A stretch of 64,000 nucleotides of DNA from Peptostreptococcus equinus. Lineage in GTDB: Bacteria; Bacillota; Clostridia; Peptostreptococcales; Peptostreptococcaceae. The notes under the pieces were generated by a model, which worked only from the letters and a program-made list of their open reading frames with translations, did not search any database and had not been told where the DNA came from. Of the stretch, positions 1-8,880 are shown piece by piece; positions within the stretch are counted from its first letter, which is position 1; every line of letters starts with the position of its first letter. The DNA is taken from NCBI RefSeq assembly GCF_027125355.1, contig NZ_CP114052.1, positions 372,001 through 436,000 on the forward strand. The letters run 5' to 3'. The position numbers and the translations under genes were made by a program.

Positions 1-1
1 A

Positions 2-127
2 ATACAAGCACAGAGTTTAGGCATATTTGCTAAATTAGAACTGCTGATTTCTTCTTGGTTTGTAGATGATGATAGAAAGGCAGAAAATCAATATTTACTT
101 GATTTTCCAGTATATGAAGTATTCTAG
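2..127 (+). CDS. C-terminal end of an unrecognised protein (partial)
   Basis: An open frame enters from the left edge and runs 41 codons to a TAG stop at 125-127, ending in DFPVYEVF. It has no family motif I recognise, and the start lies outside the window. The strong hairpin that follows at 201-235 fits it being the last gene of its transcription unit. It may also be a chance open frame. Confidence 0.4.
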   Translation: MQAQSLGIFAKLELLISSWFVDDDRKAENQYLLDFPVYEVF

Positions 128-200
128 ATGAAAGATAGGTTTATAAACTAATATAAGGGATAGAAAATAAGTGAATACAAATAATAAAATAAAGTATAAT

Positions 201-235
201 AAAAAATGGTCATTCTAAGTGAATGACCATTTTTT
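201..235. terminator. Bidirectional intrinsic terminator
   Basis: A perfect 15-bp inverted repeat (arms 201-215 and 221-235, loop TAAGT) has A-runs on the left arm and T-runs on the right arm, so it can end transcription from both sides. It sits between the upstream plus-strand gene and the stop codon of hflX, which ends at 241 on the minus strand. Confidence 0.85.
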
Positions 236-240
236 GCATT

Positions 241-1557
241 CTATTGAAGTTTAATAAATTCCCTATATAGATTATAGTCAACTTGATCTAGTGAGACTAC
301 CAACTCAATACCATTTTCTATATATTCATATTTATCAACTACATATTTTTCCTTTATCTTACTAAATAAATCGCCTCTTTGAAATGGAAGTAATAAATTA
401 ACTGTATAAAGATTTTTGCATAGATTTTTTTCTATAAGTTTCATTAATTTATCTGTATTTATATGTTTTTTTGCAGACATATATATAATGTCATCTTGAT
501 TTTTTGGATATATATCAAGATCTAATTTATCTATTTTATTGTATACTGTTATAGTATCTTTTTCGTCAACACCCAGATCTTTTAGTACAGATAGAGTAGT
601 TTCTTGTTGTATATCTGAACTAGAGTTAGTAGAATCGACAACATGAAGTATTAAATCTGCATATTTAACTTCTTCAAGTGTAGATTTGAAAGCATCAATT
701 AAATCATGTGGTAACTTGCTCACAAAACCTACAGTATCAACCAGTAAAAATTCTCTTTTGTTAGGAAGCAGTGCCTTTCTAAGGGTTACATCCAGGGTTG
801 CAAATAACATATCTTTAACAAACACATTCTTTTCAAGCTCGTAGTCTGGATGAGATTGAATTAATTCATTTAAAAGAGTAGATTTACCTGCATTAGTATA
901 CCCTACTAGAGCAACAATGGGTACGCTATTTTTACTTCTTTGGGTTCTTTGGACCTCTCTATTTTTAGAGATTTCTCTCAATTCTTTTCTAATATTTGCA
1001 GCTCTATTTAAGATATGTCTTTTGTCTTTTTCTAACTTTTGTTCACCAGGGCCTCTAGTACCAATACCAGCACCAGTTCTAGACATTTGTTCACCCATAC
1101 CATATAATCTTGGAAGGCGGTATTTCAATTGAGCAAGTTCAACCTGCAATTTACCTTCTTTACTTTTTGCTCTTTGGGCGAATATATCCAATATAAGCAT
1201 AGTTCTATCGACTATTTTCTTGCCTATAATATCTTCTATATTTCTTAATTGGGCGCCAGATAATTCATCATTAAAAATAATAATATTTGCATCTAGAGAA
1301 TCAGCGTAAACTTTTATTTCTTCTATTTTTCCACTTCCTAGATAAGTTGCTGTATCTATGTTGTTTTTATTTTGTATAATTGAACCTACAACATCAGCGC
1401 CTGCAGCTTTTGCAAGTTCTTTTAATTCTTCCATAGAATCCTCTATATCAATATCTGAGGATTTTTTTATTGTGCTCGTTAGATTCAATCCAACGCACAA
1501 TGCTTTTTCTTCAATATTTGTGTTAGTATCATTTAGTATTGTTTTCTTTGAACTCAT
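241..1557 (-). CDS. hflX: GTPase HflX
   Basis: Ribosome-associated GTPase of the HflX family, which splits stalled or stressed ribosomes in bacteria where it has been studied. The N-terminal half holds the HflX nucleotide-binding domain ending in the family-specific segment SRTGAGIGTRGPGEQKLE. The G domain follows with P-loop GYTNAGKS, switch II DTVGF and the specificity motif NKID. I chose the ATG at 1557 (438 residues) because AAAGGA lies 11 nt upstream. A TTG three codons earlier has only a 2-nt spacer to the same site. The gene stands alone on the minus strand and ends in a shared terminator. Confidence 0.95.
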   Translation of the reverse strand: MSSKKTILNDTNTNIEEKALCVGLNLTSTIKKSSDIDIEDSMEELKELAKAAGADVVGSIIQNKNNIDTATYLGSGKIEEIKVYADSLDANIIIFNDELSGAQLRNIEDIIGKKIVDRTMLILDIFAQRAKSKEGKLQVELAQLKYRLPRLYGMGEQMSRTGAGIGTRGPGEQKLEKDKRHILNRAANIRKELREISKNREVQRTQRSKNSVPIVALVGYTNAGKSTLLNELIQSHPDYELEKNVFVKDMLFATLDVTLRKALLPNKREFLLVDTVGFVSKLPHDLIDAFKSTLEEVKYADLILHVVDSTNSSSDIQQETTLSVLKDLGVDEKDTITVYNKIDKLDLDIYPKNQDDIIYMSAKKHINTDKLMKLIEKNLCKNLYTVNLLLPFQRGDLFSKIKEKYVVDKYEYIENGIELVVSLDQVDYNLYREFIKLQ

Positions 1558-1711
1558 AGTTAGCAAAGTCCTTTCAATTTTATATATATATTATATCATA
1601 TTAGTAAAGAATATGTTTTTATTGAAGATACAAAGATTTTTGAAGTATGTGTTTGAGTATATCTATTATGGTATAATAAAAATATTAAATTATTATAAAG
1701 GAGAATTTATT

Positions 1712-1969
1712 ATGAATTCCTATAAATTTTTTTCTAATAAGGAGTGTGAATTTTTTCCATGTCACAATACAGGTGATATAGAAGGATTTAATTGTCTATT
1801 TTGTTTTTGCCCCTTGTATACATTAGGTGAATTTTGTGGAGGAAATTTTAGATATAATAAAAAAGGAATAAAAGACTGTAGTGACTGTAATTTACCTCAT
1901 AAAGCAGAAAATTATGAGTATATAATGTCTAAGTTTAAATTGCTAAGTGAACTAGCTAGAAGGAGGTGA
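1712..1969 (+). CDS. Cysteine-rich small domain protein (putative zinc binder)
   Basis: An 85-residue protein with nine cysteines, including FNCLFCFCPLY, CGG and CSDC. This matches the bacterial 'cysteine-rich small domain' family, presumed to bind metal. AAAGGAG lies 7 nt before the ATG. The frame is open far upstream, but that part runs antisense to hflX and is not a gene. Its stop overlaps the ribosome-binding site of the cardiolipin synthase gene, so the two are probably translated from one message. Function is unknown. Confidence 0.8.
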   Translation: MNSYKFFSNKECEFFPCHNTGDIEGFNCLFCFCPLYTLGEFCGGNFRYNKKGIKDCSDCNLPHKAENYEYIMSKFKLLSELARRR

Positions 1970-1973
1970 TTTT

Positions 1974-3569
1974 ATGCATAAAAAAAATGAATCAAAAAAG
2001 GCACCAATTGTAATTACAGGTGTAATTATCGAAGTAGCTTGGTTAGTATTTGGAGTATATAAATTAGAACAGTTTAAAGCTATAGGTATTATGACTTATA
2101 TAATAGCTCTTATATTAGTATTTAGAGTATATGGTAAACATACCAACTATGCCTTTAAAATGTTATGGATGTTTATTTTGTTAGCTGCACCTCCAGCTGG
2201 TATAGTATTATATCTTCTATATGGCAGTAAATTTTCGTCTATATTTGTTAGGAGAAGATTTAAATCAGTATACGGATTATTTGAAGCAATTATGCCCGAT
2301 GATGATGATTTATTAGAAAAGATGAAAATAGATGATATTAGAGCATATGGTCAAGCGTATTATCTTAGTAATTCCGCACACTACAGACCATTTTCAAGTG
2401 ATAAAGTAGAATATTTTCCAGAAGCTTACTTAGCACTGGAAAGGATGAAAGAAGAACTTATTAAAGCAAAGAAATTTATATTTATGGAATATCATACTAT
2501 TGAAAATGGAGAGGCTTTTGATGAGATAGAAGAAATACTAATACAAAAAGCAAAACAAGGTGTGGATGTTAGAATAATCTATGATGATGTAGGAAGTTTG
2601 TCTATAATAAATAAGCCTTTTAAGAAAAAATTGAAAAGAGATGGAATAAAGACTAGAGTTTTTAACCCGATATTTCCTATTATGAGCGTGTTTATGAATA
2701 ATAGAGACCATAGAAAAATGACTATAATTGATGGTAAGGTTGGTTTTGTAGGTGGTTATAATATTTCTGATGAATATTTTAATATAACTCATCCATTTGG
2801 ATATTGGAAGGATGCAGGTATAGTATTTAGAGGAAAGCCAGTAGACACACTAACATTAATATTTCTTGAGATGTGGCATGCCATGAAAAAAGGTAAAAAA
2901 GATCAAGAAGATATAAGAGATTTATTAAATCAAGAAGACTTAGAAATATTAGATAAAACAATTGAAACAATAGAGAGTGATGAAAAAGCTAAACCATGTG
3001 TCAAGGTAGAAGAAAAGTGTCTATCTATTATTCAGCCTTTTGCAGATAATCCTCTTACAGAAGAGAATGTATCAGTGAATGTATATTTGAATATGATAAA
3101 AAAAGCGAATGAATATCTGTATATTACAACGCCATATTTGATAATAGATGATCACTTAAGAGATGAACTGGCTGCAGCAGCAAAAAGAGGTGTGGATGTT
3201 AGAATAATTGTACCTGGAGTACCAGATAAGAAGTTCGTAAATAGAGTAAGTAAATCTTATTACAAAAGTCTTGTAAAATCTGGGGTGAAAATTTATGAAT
3301 TTGTACCAGGCTTTATACATTGTAAGATATTTATATCGGATCACAAGTATGCTGTTATAGGCACAATAAATCTAGACTATAGGAGTTTGTACTTACACTT
3401 TGAAAATGGGGTATTCATGTATAATACAAATGTAATCAATAAGATGAAAGAAGATTATGAGGATACTTTAAAAAAATCTGAAGAAGTTACATCAAGGTAT
3501 TTTACAGATAAAAACTTCTTAACAAGGGTATGGCATGGAATGCTTAGATTTATTTCTCCTCTGCTATAG
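1974..3569 (+). CDS. cls: Cardiolipin synthase (phospholipase D superfamily)
   Basis: Membrane enzyme that condenses two phosphatidylglycerol molecules into cardiolipin and glycerol. The 531 residues begin with two membrane segments (about residues 10-30 and 33-80 region), followed by two phospholipase-D domains. Each domain has an HKD-type motif: HRKMTIIDG near residue 245 and HCKIFISDH near residue 450. Length and order are normal for the bacterial Cls family. A strong AGGAGGTGA precedes the ATG and overlaps the end of the previous gene. The stop codon region doubles as the -35 of the rpsD promoter. Confidence 0.93.
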   Translation: MHKKNESKKAPIVITGVIIEVAWLVFGVYKLEQFKAIGIMTYIIALILVFRVYGKHTNYAFKMLWMFILLAAPPAGIVLYLLYGSKFSSIFVRRRFKSVYGLFEAIMPDDDDLLEKMKIDDIRAYGQAYYLSNSAHYRPFSSDKVEYFPEAYLALERMKEELIKAKKFIFMEYHTIENGEAFDEIEEILIQKAKQGVDVRIIYDDVGSLSIINKPFKKKLKRDGIKTRVFNPIFPIMSVFMNNRDHRKMTIIDGKVGFVGGYNISDEYFNITHPFGYWKDAGIVFRGKPVDTLTLIFLEMWHAMKKGKKDQEDIRDLLNQEDLEILDKTIETIESDEKAKPCVKVEEKCLSIIQPFADNPLTEENVSVNVYLNMIKKANEYLYITTPYLIIDDHLRDELAAAAKRGVDVRIIVPGVPDKKFVNRVSKSYYKSLVKSGVKIYEFVPGFIHCKIFISDHKYAVIGTINLDYRSLYLHFENGVFMYNTNVINKMKEDYEDTLKKSEEVTSRYFTDKNFLTRVWHGMLRFISPLL

Positions 3570-3595
3570 ACAAGAATAAAAAATTATAGTATAAT
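3567..3595 (+). promoter_or_regulatory. Sigma-A-type promoter of rpsD
   Basis: TAGACA at 3567-3572, a 17-bp spacer and TATAAT at 3590-3595. The -35 begins on the cls stop codon. It lies directly upstream of the structured leader and rpsD. Confidence 0.7.
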
Positions 3596-3612
3596 AGACA
3601 AGTCGTAAAAAT

Positions 3613-3689
3613 AAAGGAAATTCCTTTAAATGGACAATGCGTATTACGCATCCATCGGTAAATGGACAATGTACAAAGAGTACATCCAT
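3613..3689 (+). promoter_or_regulatory. Structured rpsD leader with tandem look-alike hairpins
   Basis: The leader holds a small AAAGGAA/TTCCTTT hairpin (3613-3627) and then two hairpins built alike. Both begin ATGGACAATG and end CATCCAT (3630-3655 and 3662-3689), with different but self-complementary middles (CGTA/TACG; TAC/GTA). S4 represses its own synthesis through leader RNA in several bacteria. This layout suggests an autoregulatory element, but I cannot match it to a named S4 leader class. Confidence 0.5.
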
Positions 3690-3715
3690 AATTTATATTA
3701 AAAAGGAGAAATTTT

Positions 3716-4321
3716 ATGTCATCAATTACAAGAGGACCTAAGTTTAAACTATCTAGAAGATTAGGATTAAACGTTTGTGGTCATCCAAAGGCAATGAACA
3801 GAGCTGGAAAGGGAACTGCAAGAAGTGATAAGAAGCTTTCACCATACGGAATGCAGTTACTTGAAAAGCAGAGACTAAGAGCTTACTATGGAGTATCTGA
3901 AAAGCAGATGAGAATTTACATGAAGAAGGCTCAGAAGGCACAGGGACCTACTGGTACAGCTGTTATTAGAACATTAGAATGCAGATTAGACAACTTAGTT
4001 TACAGAATGGGTCTTGCTAATTCAGTTAGACAGGCTAGACAGATGGTTGGACACGGTAATGTATTGGTTAACGGAAAGAAAGTTGATATACCATCATTTA
4101 TAGTGAGCGTTGGAGATGAAATCCAGTTAAGAGAAAAATACAGAAGTAACCCACTATTCAAGGCTAACTTTGAAGCAGCAGCTTTAAATGAACATGCTTA
4201 TATTACTAAGAATACTGAAAACTTCTCAGCAGTTCTTTCAAGATTACCAGAAAGAGAAGAAGTGCCAATCGAAATAAATGATGCACTAGTAGTCGAATTC
4301 TACTCAAAGTCATCTTTATAA
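3716..4321 (+). CDS. rpsD: 30S ribosomal protein S4
   Basis: Primary 16S rRNA-binding protein of the small subunit that nucleates 30S assembly. The 201 residues show the S4 N-terminal domain ([12 protein letters not shown], then [19 protein letters not shown]) and the S4 RNA-binding fold near residues 92-155 ([31 protein letters not shown]). Only one cysteine remains in the N-terminal region, so it is the zinc-free form. AAAGGAG precedes the start by 7 nt. The gene stands alone here with its own promoter, leader and terminator, as in Bacillus, not inside an rpsM-rpsK-rpoA operon. A second copy elsewhere cannot be excluded. Confidence 0.97.
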   Translation: MSSITRGPKFKLSRRLGLNVCGHPKAMNRAGKGTARSDKKLSPYGMQLLEKQRLRAYYGVSEKQMRIYMKKAQKAQGPTGTAVIRTLECRLDNLVYRMGLANSVRQARQMVGHGNVLVNGKKVDIPSFIVSVGDEIQLREKYRSNPLFKANFEAAALNEHAYITKNTENFSAVLSRLPEREEVPIEINDALVVEFYSKSSL

Positions 4322-4341
4322 GATTTATAAAAAGATATTTC

Positions 4342-4372
4342 AAATACCCGAGATTATTCTTGGGTATTTTTT
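4342..4372 (+). terminator. Intrinsic terminator of rpsD
   Basis: Stem AATACCCGAGA / TCTTGGGTATT (one G-U pair) with loop TTAT, followed by a T-run. Confidence 0.9.
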
Positions 4373-4466
4373 GTTAAAATAAAGTAAATAAATTTAAAAA
4401 AATTAAAGGGTTTTAGATTTTTGTGTAGAATATTATACATAGACACATATTTTATAGGAGGTTATT

Positions 4467-5138
4467 ATGGTAATAGGATGGGAAAATGTCGACGACCTTG
4501 AAGATTACTATATTAGCTATCTTCTTTATAAGCAGTCTCTTAGTGTCATACAGATTGCTAGGGTCAGAAATAAGTCAATAGAACAAATTAATGATGACTT
4601 GATAAAGGCTAAAACAAGACTTAGGGAAAAGAATAAGTCTATAAAAGAAAATAATCAAGAAATTATGGATTACTATTTGGCTTTGGCAAAGGATGATAGA
4701 AAAAAATTTATTGATGGTTTGAAGGAAGAAAATTTAGATACTTTTAAAAAGAAAGTATTTAAGGCTATTTTATCCACATTAAATATAGATGATTTGATGG
4801 TTTTAGTATGGACGGCTGGAGAATTGAAAGATTCTAGATTTTTGAATATTTTATATCCATTAGTAGAAAAAAAACATGCAAATCTTAGAAGAATAACTTA
4901 TTCTGCTATTGGAAAAATTGCCGATAAAAATAGTGTACAAATCATTGAAATAGGTTTATCTGATTCTAATCCACAGGTGAGACAATATTGTGCAAAAGCC
5001 TTGGCTAGTATGGGCAATGAGAACTCAATAAAGGTACTAAAAAATATTGTGAATAACAAATCTACTTTTGAAAAGGAGTATGTTTTGAGGGCTTGCAAAG
5101 AGTCTATAGAAAAAATATACTCAAGACTCAATATCTAA
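4467..5138 (+). CDS. HEAT-repeat protein with HTH-like N-terminus
   Basis: A 223-residue protein. Residues 1-60 look like a small helical, sigma-region-4-like or HTH segment (SLSVIQIARVRNKSIEQI). From about residue 95 there are HEAT-type helical repeats (RRITYSAIGKIADKNSVQII, VRQYCAKALASMGNENSIKV), typical protein-interaction scaffolds. AGGAGG lies 7 nt before the ATG. It is followed closely by a Nudix-like gene and may share its message. The partner and role are not evident. Confidence 0.75.
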   Translation: MVIGWENVDDLEDYYISYLLYKQSLSVIQIARVRNKSIEQINDDLIKAKTRLREKNKSIKENNQEIMDYYLALAKDDRKKFIDGLKEENLDTFKKKVFKAILSTLNIDDLMVLVWTAGELKDSRFLNILYPLVEKKHANLRRITYSAIGKIADKNSVQIIEIGLSDSNPQVRQYCAKALASMGNENSIKVLKNIVNNKSTFEKEYVLRACKESIEKIYSRLNI

Positions 5139-5191
5139 GGGCGCAGGTGCGCCTGCAAGTAATATTACTAGAGAAATTGGAGGTATTCAAG

Positions 5192-5638
5192 ATGATAGTA
5201 AGACGTTGTTCTGGTGGGGTTGTATTTTATGCAAATAAGGTTTTGATAGTTGAAAACGATAAGGGCGAATGGACATTGCCAAAGGGAAAGATAGTAGGTG
5301 ATGGACTCCCTCATGAAAGTGCAGTAGAAAGAGTAAAGCTTGAAACAGGTGTAGATGCAAAAATATTAGATATAGCTGGTGATACTATATATGAATTCTT
5401 TTCAAGAAGTAGAAATCAGAGAGTTTGTAATGCCATAATGTGGTATGTGATGGAATCAAAAAATTCTCAAGTTGATCTATCCAAAGAATTCTTACAGGGT
5501 AATTTTTATAAGATTCCTGAAGCCTTAGAAAAATTATCTCATAGTAAGGAAAAATCTTTAGTAGATGTATCATACAAAAAATATAAAGAGTTTAAGAAGA
5601 CAGATGAGAGAAAATTAGATGAAAAGAAATCTGTATAA
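5192..5638 (+). CDS. Nudix-fold protein with degenerate catalytic box
   Basis: Nudix hydrolases remove nucleoside diphosphates linked to another moiety. The 148-residue fold is clear: RRCSGGVVFY, then WTLPKGKI leading into the box. The helix expected to read REUxEExGU reads ERVKLETGV, so the Arg-Glu pair and one catalytic Glu are missing and only one acidic position remains. It may be a binding or regulatory Nudix domain. GGAGG at 5179-5183 fixes the ATG at 5192. Just upstream, a GC-rich hairpin (GGCGC-AGGT-GCGCC, 5140-5153) stands out from the AT-rich surroundings and follows the HEAT gene stop. Confidence 0.8.
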   Translation: MIVRRCSGGVVFYANKVLIVENDKGEWTLPKGKIVGDGLPHESAVERVKLETGVDAKILDIAGDTIYEFFSRSRNQRVCNAIMWYVMESKNSQVDLSKEFLQGNFYKIPEALEKLSHSKEKSLVDVSYKKYKEFKKTDERKLDEKKSV

Positions 5639-5681
5639 ATATAATATTAAATAAATAGTAAAAAATAAATATTGATATATT

Positions 5682-5729
5682 AAAGTGTGGTGTATTTAAG
5701 TATATAATTAGATATACCATACTTTTTTT
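5682..5729 (+). terminator. Intrinsic terminator after the Nudix gene
   Basis: AGTGTGGTGTAT pairs with ATATACCATACT (two G-U pairs) across a 16-nt loop and is followed by seven T residues. Confidence 0.75.
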
Positions 5730-5790
5730 GCAAAAAAATGTATAAATTATTGGGTATAAAACAGGTAATATATAAGGAGGTATGCGGATT

Positions 5791-7170
5791 ATGGATAACA
5801 TAAAAAATATTATAATAAAACAAAAAGAATATTTTAATAGAAATAAAACAAAGGATTTACATAACAGAAAAGATGCACTAAATAAATTGAAACAATCTAT
5901 TTTAAACAATAAAAATGGGATTGTTGAAGCATTAAATAATGACCTTGCAAAAAGTGAATTTGAAGCATATACAACGGAAATAGGAGATGTATTAAGCGAA
6001 ATAAGTCTATTTTTGAAGAAGATTAATAAATGGTCAAAGGATAAAAAAGTTAGGACTCCATCATTTTTATATCCTGCAAAGAGTTTTATTATGAAAGAAC
6101 CATATGGAATTGTACTGATAATTGGACCATTTAATTATCCCTTTAATTTAGTTATGAAACCCTTAATAGGAGCAATTGCTGCTGGTAATACAGTCATTGT
6201 AAAACCATCGGAACTTAGCCCAAATGTAGCTAATATAATCAAAAAAGTGTTAGATGAAGCATTTGATCAAGAATATGTTGCAACAATATTAGGTGATGCC
6301 GAGGTAACAAGTTCCTTATTAGAAGAAAAATTTGATTATATATTTTTCACAGGTGGTGCAAAAATAGGAAAAATAATAATGCAAGCAGCAGCAAAAAATT
6401 TAACTCCTATAACATTAGAGCTTGGAGGTAAAAGCCCTGCAGTTGTAAGTGATGCAGCCAATATAAAAATTGCTTGCCAAAGAATAGCGAGAGGTAAATT
6501 TATGAATGCTGGTCAGACTTGTGTAGCACCAGACTATGTGTTTGTAGAAGAAAAAATTTTTAACAAATTTATAGATGGTATAAAAGACACGATAGTAGAA
6601 TTTTATGGTAAAGATATAAAAGGAAATAAAGACTTAGGCAGAATTATAAATAAGAGGCATCATGATAGATTGAACTCTCTATTAGAAAAAGAAAAGAAAC
6701 ATATTATTTTTGGTGGTCAAACAGATATTGAAAATTTATATATATCACCAACTTTACTTACTGATATTAATTTTGACAGTCCAATAATGGAAGAAGAAAT
6801 ATTTGGACCAATATTACCGATATTAAAATATAAGGATTTAGACAAAGATGTTATTAAATTTATAAAAAATGGTGAAAAACCATTAGCTTTATATTTATTT
6901 ACTGGCAATAAGAGTGAGGAAATAAAGATATTAAAAGAAATATCCTTTGGAGGTGGTATGGTAAATGATACATTATTGCATCTTGCTAATCCGTATTTAC
7001 CTTTTGGAGGAGTAGGAAATTCTGGCATAGGTGCCTATCATGGAAAACACAGTTTTGATCTATTCTCCCACAAAAAATCTATAGTAAAAAGACCTTTAAA
7101 TATACAGTTTGATTTGACAAAACCACCCTATAAAAACAAATTAAAATTCATAGAAAAATATTTCAAATAA
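5791..7170 (+). CDS. NAD(P)-dependent aldehyde dehydrogenase (ALDH3-like)
   Basis: Oxidises aldehydes to carboxylic acids with NAD(P)+. The 459 residues carry the cofactor-binding region (GPFNYPFNLVMKPLIGA, NTVIVKPSELS), FFTGG, the catalytic Glu motif LELGGKSPAVV, the nucleophile in NAGQTCVAPDYV and EEIFGPILP. The short class-3 length and the long C-terminal tail (KRPLNIQFDLTKPPY) resemble the fatty-aldehyde/coniferyl-aldehyde branch. Two in-frame ATGs exist. The one at 5791 has a 10-nt spacer to AAGGAGG, while 5782 nearly abuts it. The physiological aldehyde cannot be told from sequence. Confidence 0.92.
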   Translation: MDNIKNIIIKQKEYFNRNKTKDLHNRKDALNKLKQSILNNKNGIVEALNNDLAKSEFEAYTTEIGDVLSEISLFLKKINKWSKDKKVRTPSFLYPAKSFIMKEPYGIVLIIGPFNYPFNLVMKPLIGAIAAGNTVIVKPSELSPNVANIIKKVLDEAFDQEYVATILGDAEVTSSLLEEKFDYIFFTGGAKIGKIIMQAAAKNLTPITLELGGKSPAVVSDAANIKIACQRIARGKFMNAGQTCVAPDYVFVEEKIFNKFIDGIKDTIVEFYGKDIKGNKDLGRIINKRHHDRLNSLLEKEKKHIIFGGQTDIENLYISPTLLTDINFDSPIMEEEIFGPILPILKYKDLDKDVIKFIKNGEKPLALYLFTGNKSEEIKILKEISFGGGMVNDTLLHLANPYLPFGGVGNSGIGAYHGKHSFDLFSHKKSIVKRPLNIQFDLTKPPYKNKLKFIEKYFK

Positions 7171-7209
7171 ATTACTGCTAGCAATCTTCAAGTGATTGCT
7201 AGCAGTAAT
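7171..7209. terminator. Perfect 16-bp hairpin after the aldehyde dehydrogenase gene
   Basis: Arms 7171-7186 and 7194-7209 (ATTACTGCTAGCAATC and its complement) with a 7-nt loop begin right after the stop. It lacks a clean T-run, so it may be a processing or stability element instead of a strong terminator. Confidence 0.65.
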
Positions 7210-7300
7210 TATTATTGGGCATATAAGTGAGAATTATGGCTTTAAATATGGTATAATGATATAGATTGATTGAATTTCTTGAAGAGGAGAAGGATACCTA

Positions 7301-7945
7301 TTGGAAAAATACAGAACTGTCCATGAGACAGGACATGATACATATATAATAGAAAAATCGGAGTTTATTGGCCATGCGAAGCCTGTATCTACTGAAGATG
7401 AAGCCAAGGAATTTATTGACCAAATAAAGAGTCAGTACAAGGACGCTACACACAATGTATGGGCCTATGTAATAGGTCAGAATATGAATATACAGAGATA
7501 TAGCGATGATGGTGAACCACAGGGTACAGCTGGAATACCAACCTTGGAGATAATTAAAAAGGAAAATCTATGTGACGTTGTAGTCGTAGTTACTAGGTAT
7601 TTTGGTGGAGTAAAATTGGGTGCAGGAGGACTTGTAAGAGCCTATACCAAGGGAGCAAAAATAGGTCTGGAAGCTGCTAAAATGGTGGATAAGGAACTAT
7701 TTGTGCAAGTGGACATAAACATTGACTATACTTTATTGGGTAAATTTCAAAATGAATTAACTAATAAGGACTACTATGTCAAACAAATAGTGTATGAAGA
7801 AAATGTAAAAATAATTGTTTATTGTCAGCTAGCTAGGCTAGATGAATTAAGTTCTTTATTAACTGAAATTTCAAATGGCAAGGCTATTATTAAGCAAAAG
7901 GACGAATTTTATTTGTCGGTACAGGATGGAAAGATTATTGATTAG
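7301..7945 (+). CDS. YigZ/IMPACT family protein
   Basis: A 214-residue member of the YigZ/YvyE (IMPACT) family. The N-terminal domain has the hallmark segments KSEFIGHA, THNVWAYVIG, SDDGEPQGTAG and VTRYFGGVKLGAGGLVRAY; a C-terminal ferredoxin-like domain follows. The biochemical role in bacteria is poorly defined; the eukaryotic relative IMPACT regulates the Gcn2 kinase. Translation appears to start at a TTG preceded by AGAAGGA. nadE follows 9 nt after the stop, suggesting one transcript. Confidence 0.9.
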   Translation: MEKYRTVHETGHDTYIIEKSEFIGHAKPVSTEDEAKEFIDQIKSQYKDATHNVWAYVIGQNMNIQRYSDDGEPQGTAGIPTLEIIKKENLCDVVVVVTRYFGGVKLGAGGLVRAYTKGAKIGLEAAKMVDKELFVQVDINIDYTLLGKFQNELTNKDYYVKQIVYEENVKIIVYCQLARLDELSSLLTEISNGKAIIKQKDEFYLSVQDGKIID

Positions 7946-7954
7946 GAGGATATT

Positions 7955-8713
7955 ATGCTAAATAGAAGAGAACAGATAGAAAAAACAGTAGAATGGATAA
8001 AGAGCAAGGTAGAAGAAGCTGGTTGTAAAGGTGCTGTAGTAGGTGTATCAGGTGGAATAGACTCAGCAGTAGTGGCATATTTATTAAAGATGGCTTTTCC
8101 AGAAAATTCTATGGGAGTGATTATGAATATAAAAAGTAATCCACAGGATAAGATAGACGCTATGAAAGTAATAAATGGCTGTGGAATAGAATACATAGAA
8201 CTTGATTTGGACCAACCACAGATAGCAATTTTAGATACAGTAAATGAAAAATTAAAGGAAAAGAATATATATAATGCTGACAATGAAAGAATGTCAGATG
8301 CAAACTTAAGAGCGAGAATTAGAATGAGTTCGTTATATACAGTTGCAAATAACTTAGGATATTTGGTTGCTGGTACGGATAATGCAGCAGAATTGCTTAC
8401 AGGTTATTTTACTAAGTATGGAGATGGTGGAGTTGATTTCTTACCTATAGCAAATTTACCAAAGTATGAAGTATATGAATGGGCAAAAGAGTTAGGAATA
8501 CATAAGGATTTAATAGAAAAAGCTCCGTCAGCAGGCCTATGGGAAGGACAAACTGATGAAAATGAAATGGGTACTACTTATAAATATATAGATATGGTAG
8601 TAGAAGGCAAAAGAGATCAGGTCCCACAAAAAGATTTAGAAATAATTGATAGATTACATAGAGTAAGTGAGCATAAGAGATCTATAGTTGCAAGACCTCC
8701 AGTTTTTAAATAA
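7955..8713 (+). CDS. nadE: NH3-dependent NAD+ synthetase
   Basis: Final step of NAD synthesis: amidates deamido-NAD using ATP and ammonia. The 252 residues form the short, ammonia-dependent version without a glutaminase domain. Visible motifs are the ATP pyrophosphatase loop VSGGIDSAV (about residue 30) and GTDNAAELLTGYFTKYGDGG, PIANLPKYEVYEWAKELG and PSAGLWEGQTDE. AGGAGG precedes the ATG by 6 nt. It probably shares a transcript with the upstream YigZ-family gene. Confidence 0.95.
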   Translation: MLNRREQIEKTVEWIKSKVEEAGCKGAVVGVSGGIDSAVVAYLLKMAFPENSMGVIMNIKSNPQDKIDAMKVINGCGIEYIELDLDQPQIAILDTVNEKLKEKNIYNADNERMSDANLRARIRMSSLYTVANNLGYLVAGTDNAAELLTGYFTKYGDGGVDFLPIANLPKYEVYEWAKELGIHKDLIEKAPSAGLWEGQTDENEMGTTYKYIDMVVEGKRDQVPQKDLEIIDRLHRVSEHKRSIVARPPVFK

Positions 8714-8880
8714 AAGTAAAATGAAAAATAGAATTTTTTTAAATACACATAAATAAAAATTAATAAGTATGGAATTTGACGTAGATTAGAAATTTACAAT
8801 TATTTACTTATCTTAACAGCTATGATAAAATATATTGTTGTGACGAGATAAAATTATTTAAACTTAAGGAGATGAAATAA

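Noticed and set aside
1358..1711. Long open frame upstream of the Cys-rich protein
   Set aside because: It runs antisense to hflX, and a proper ribosome-binding site and ATG exist at 1712. Only the last 85 codons are a gene.
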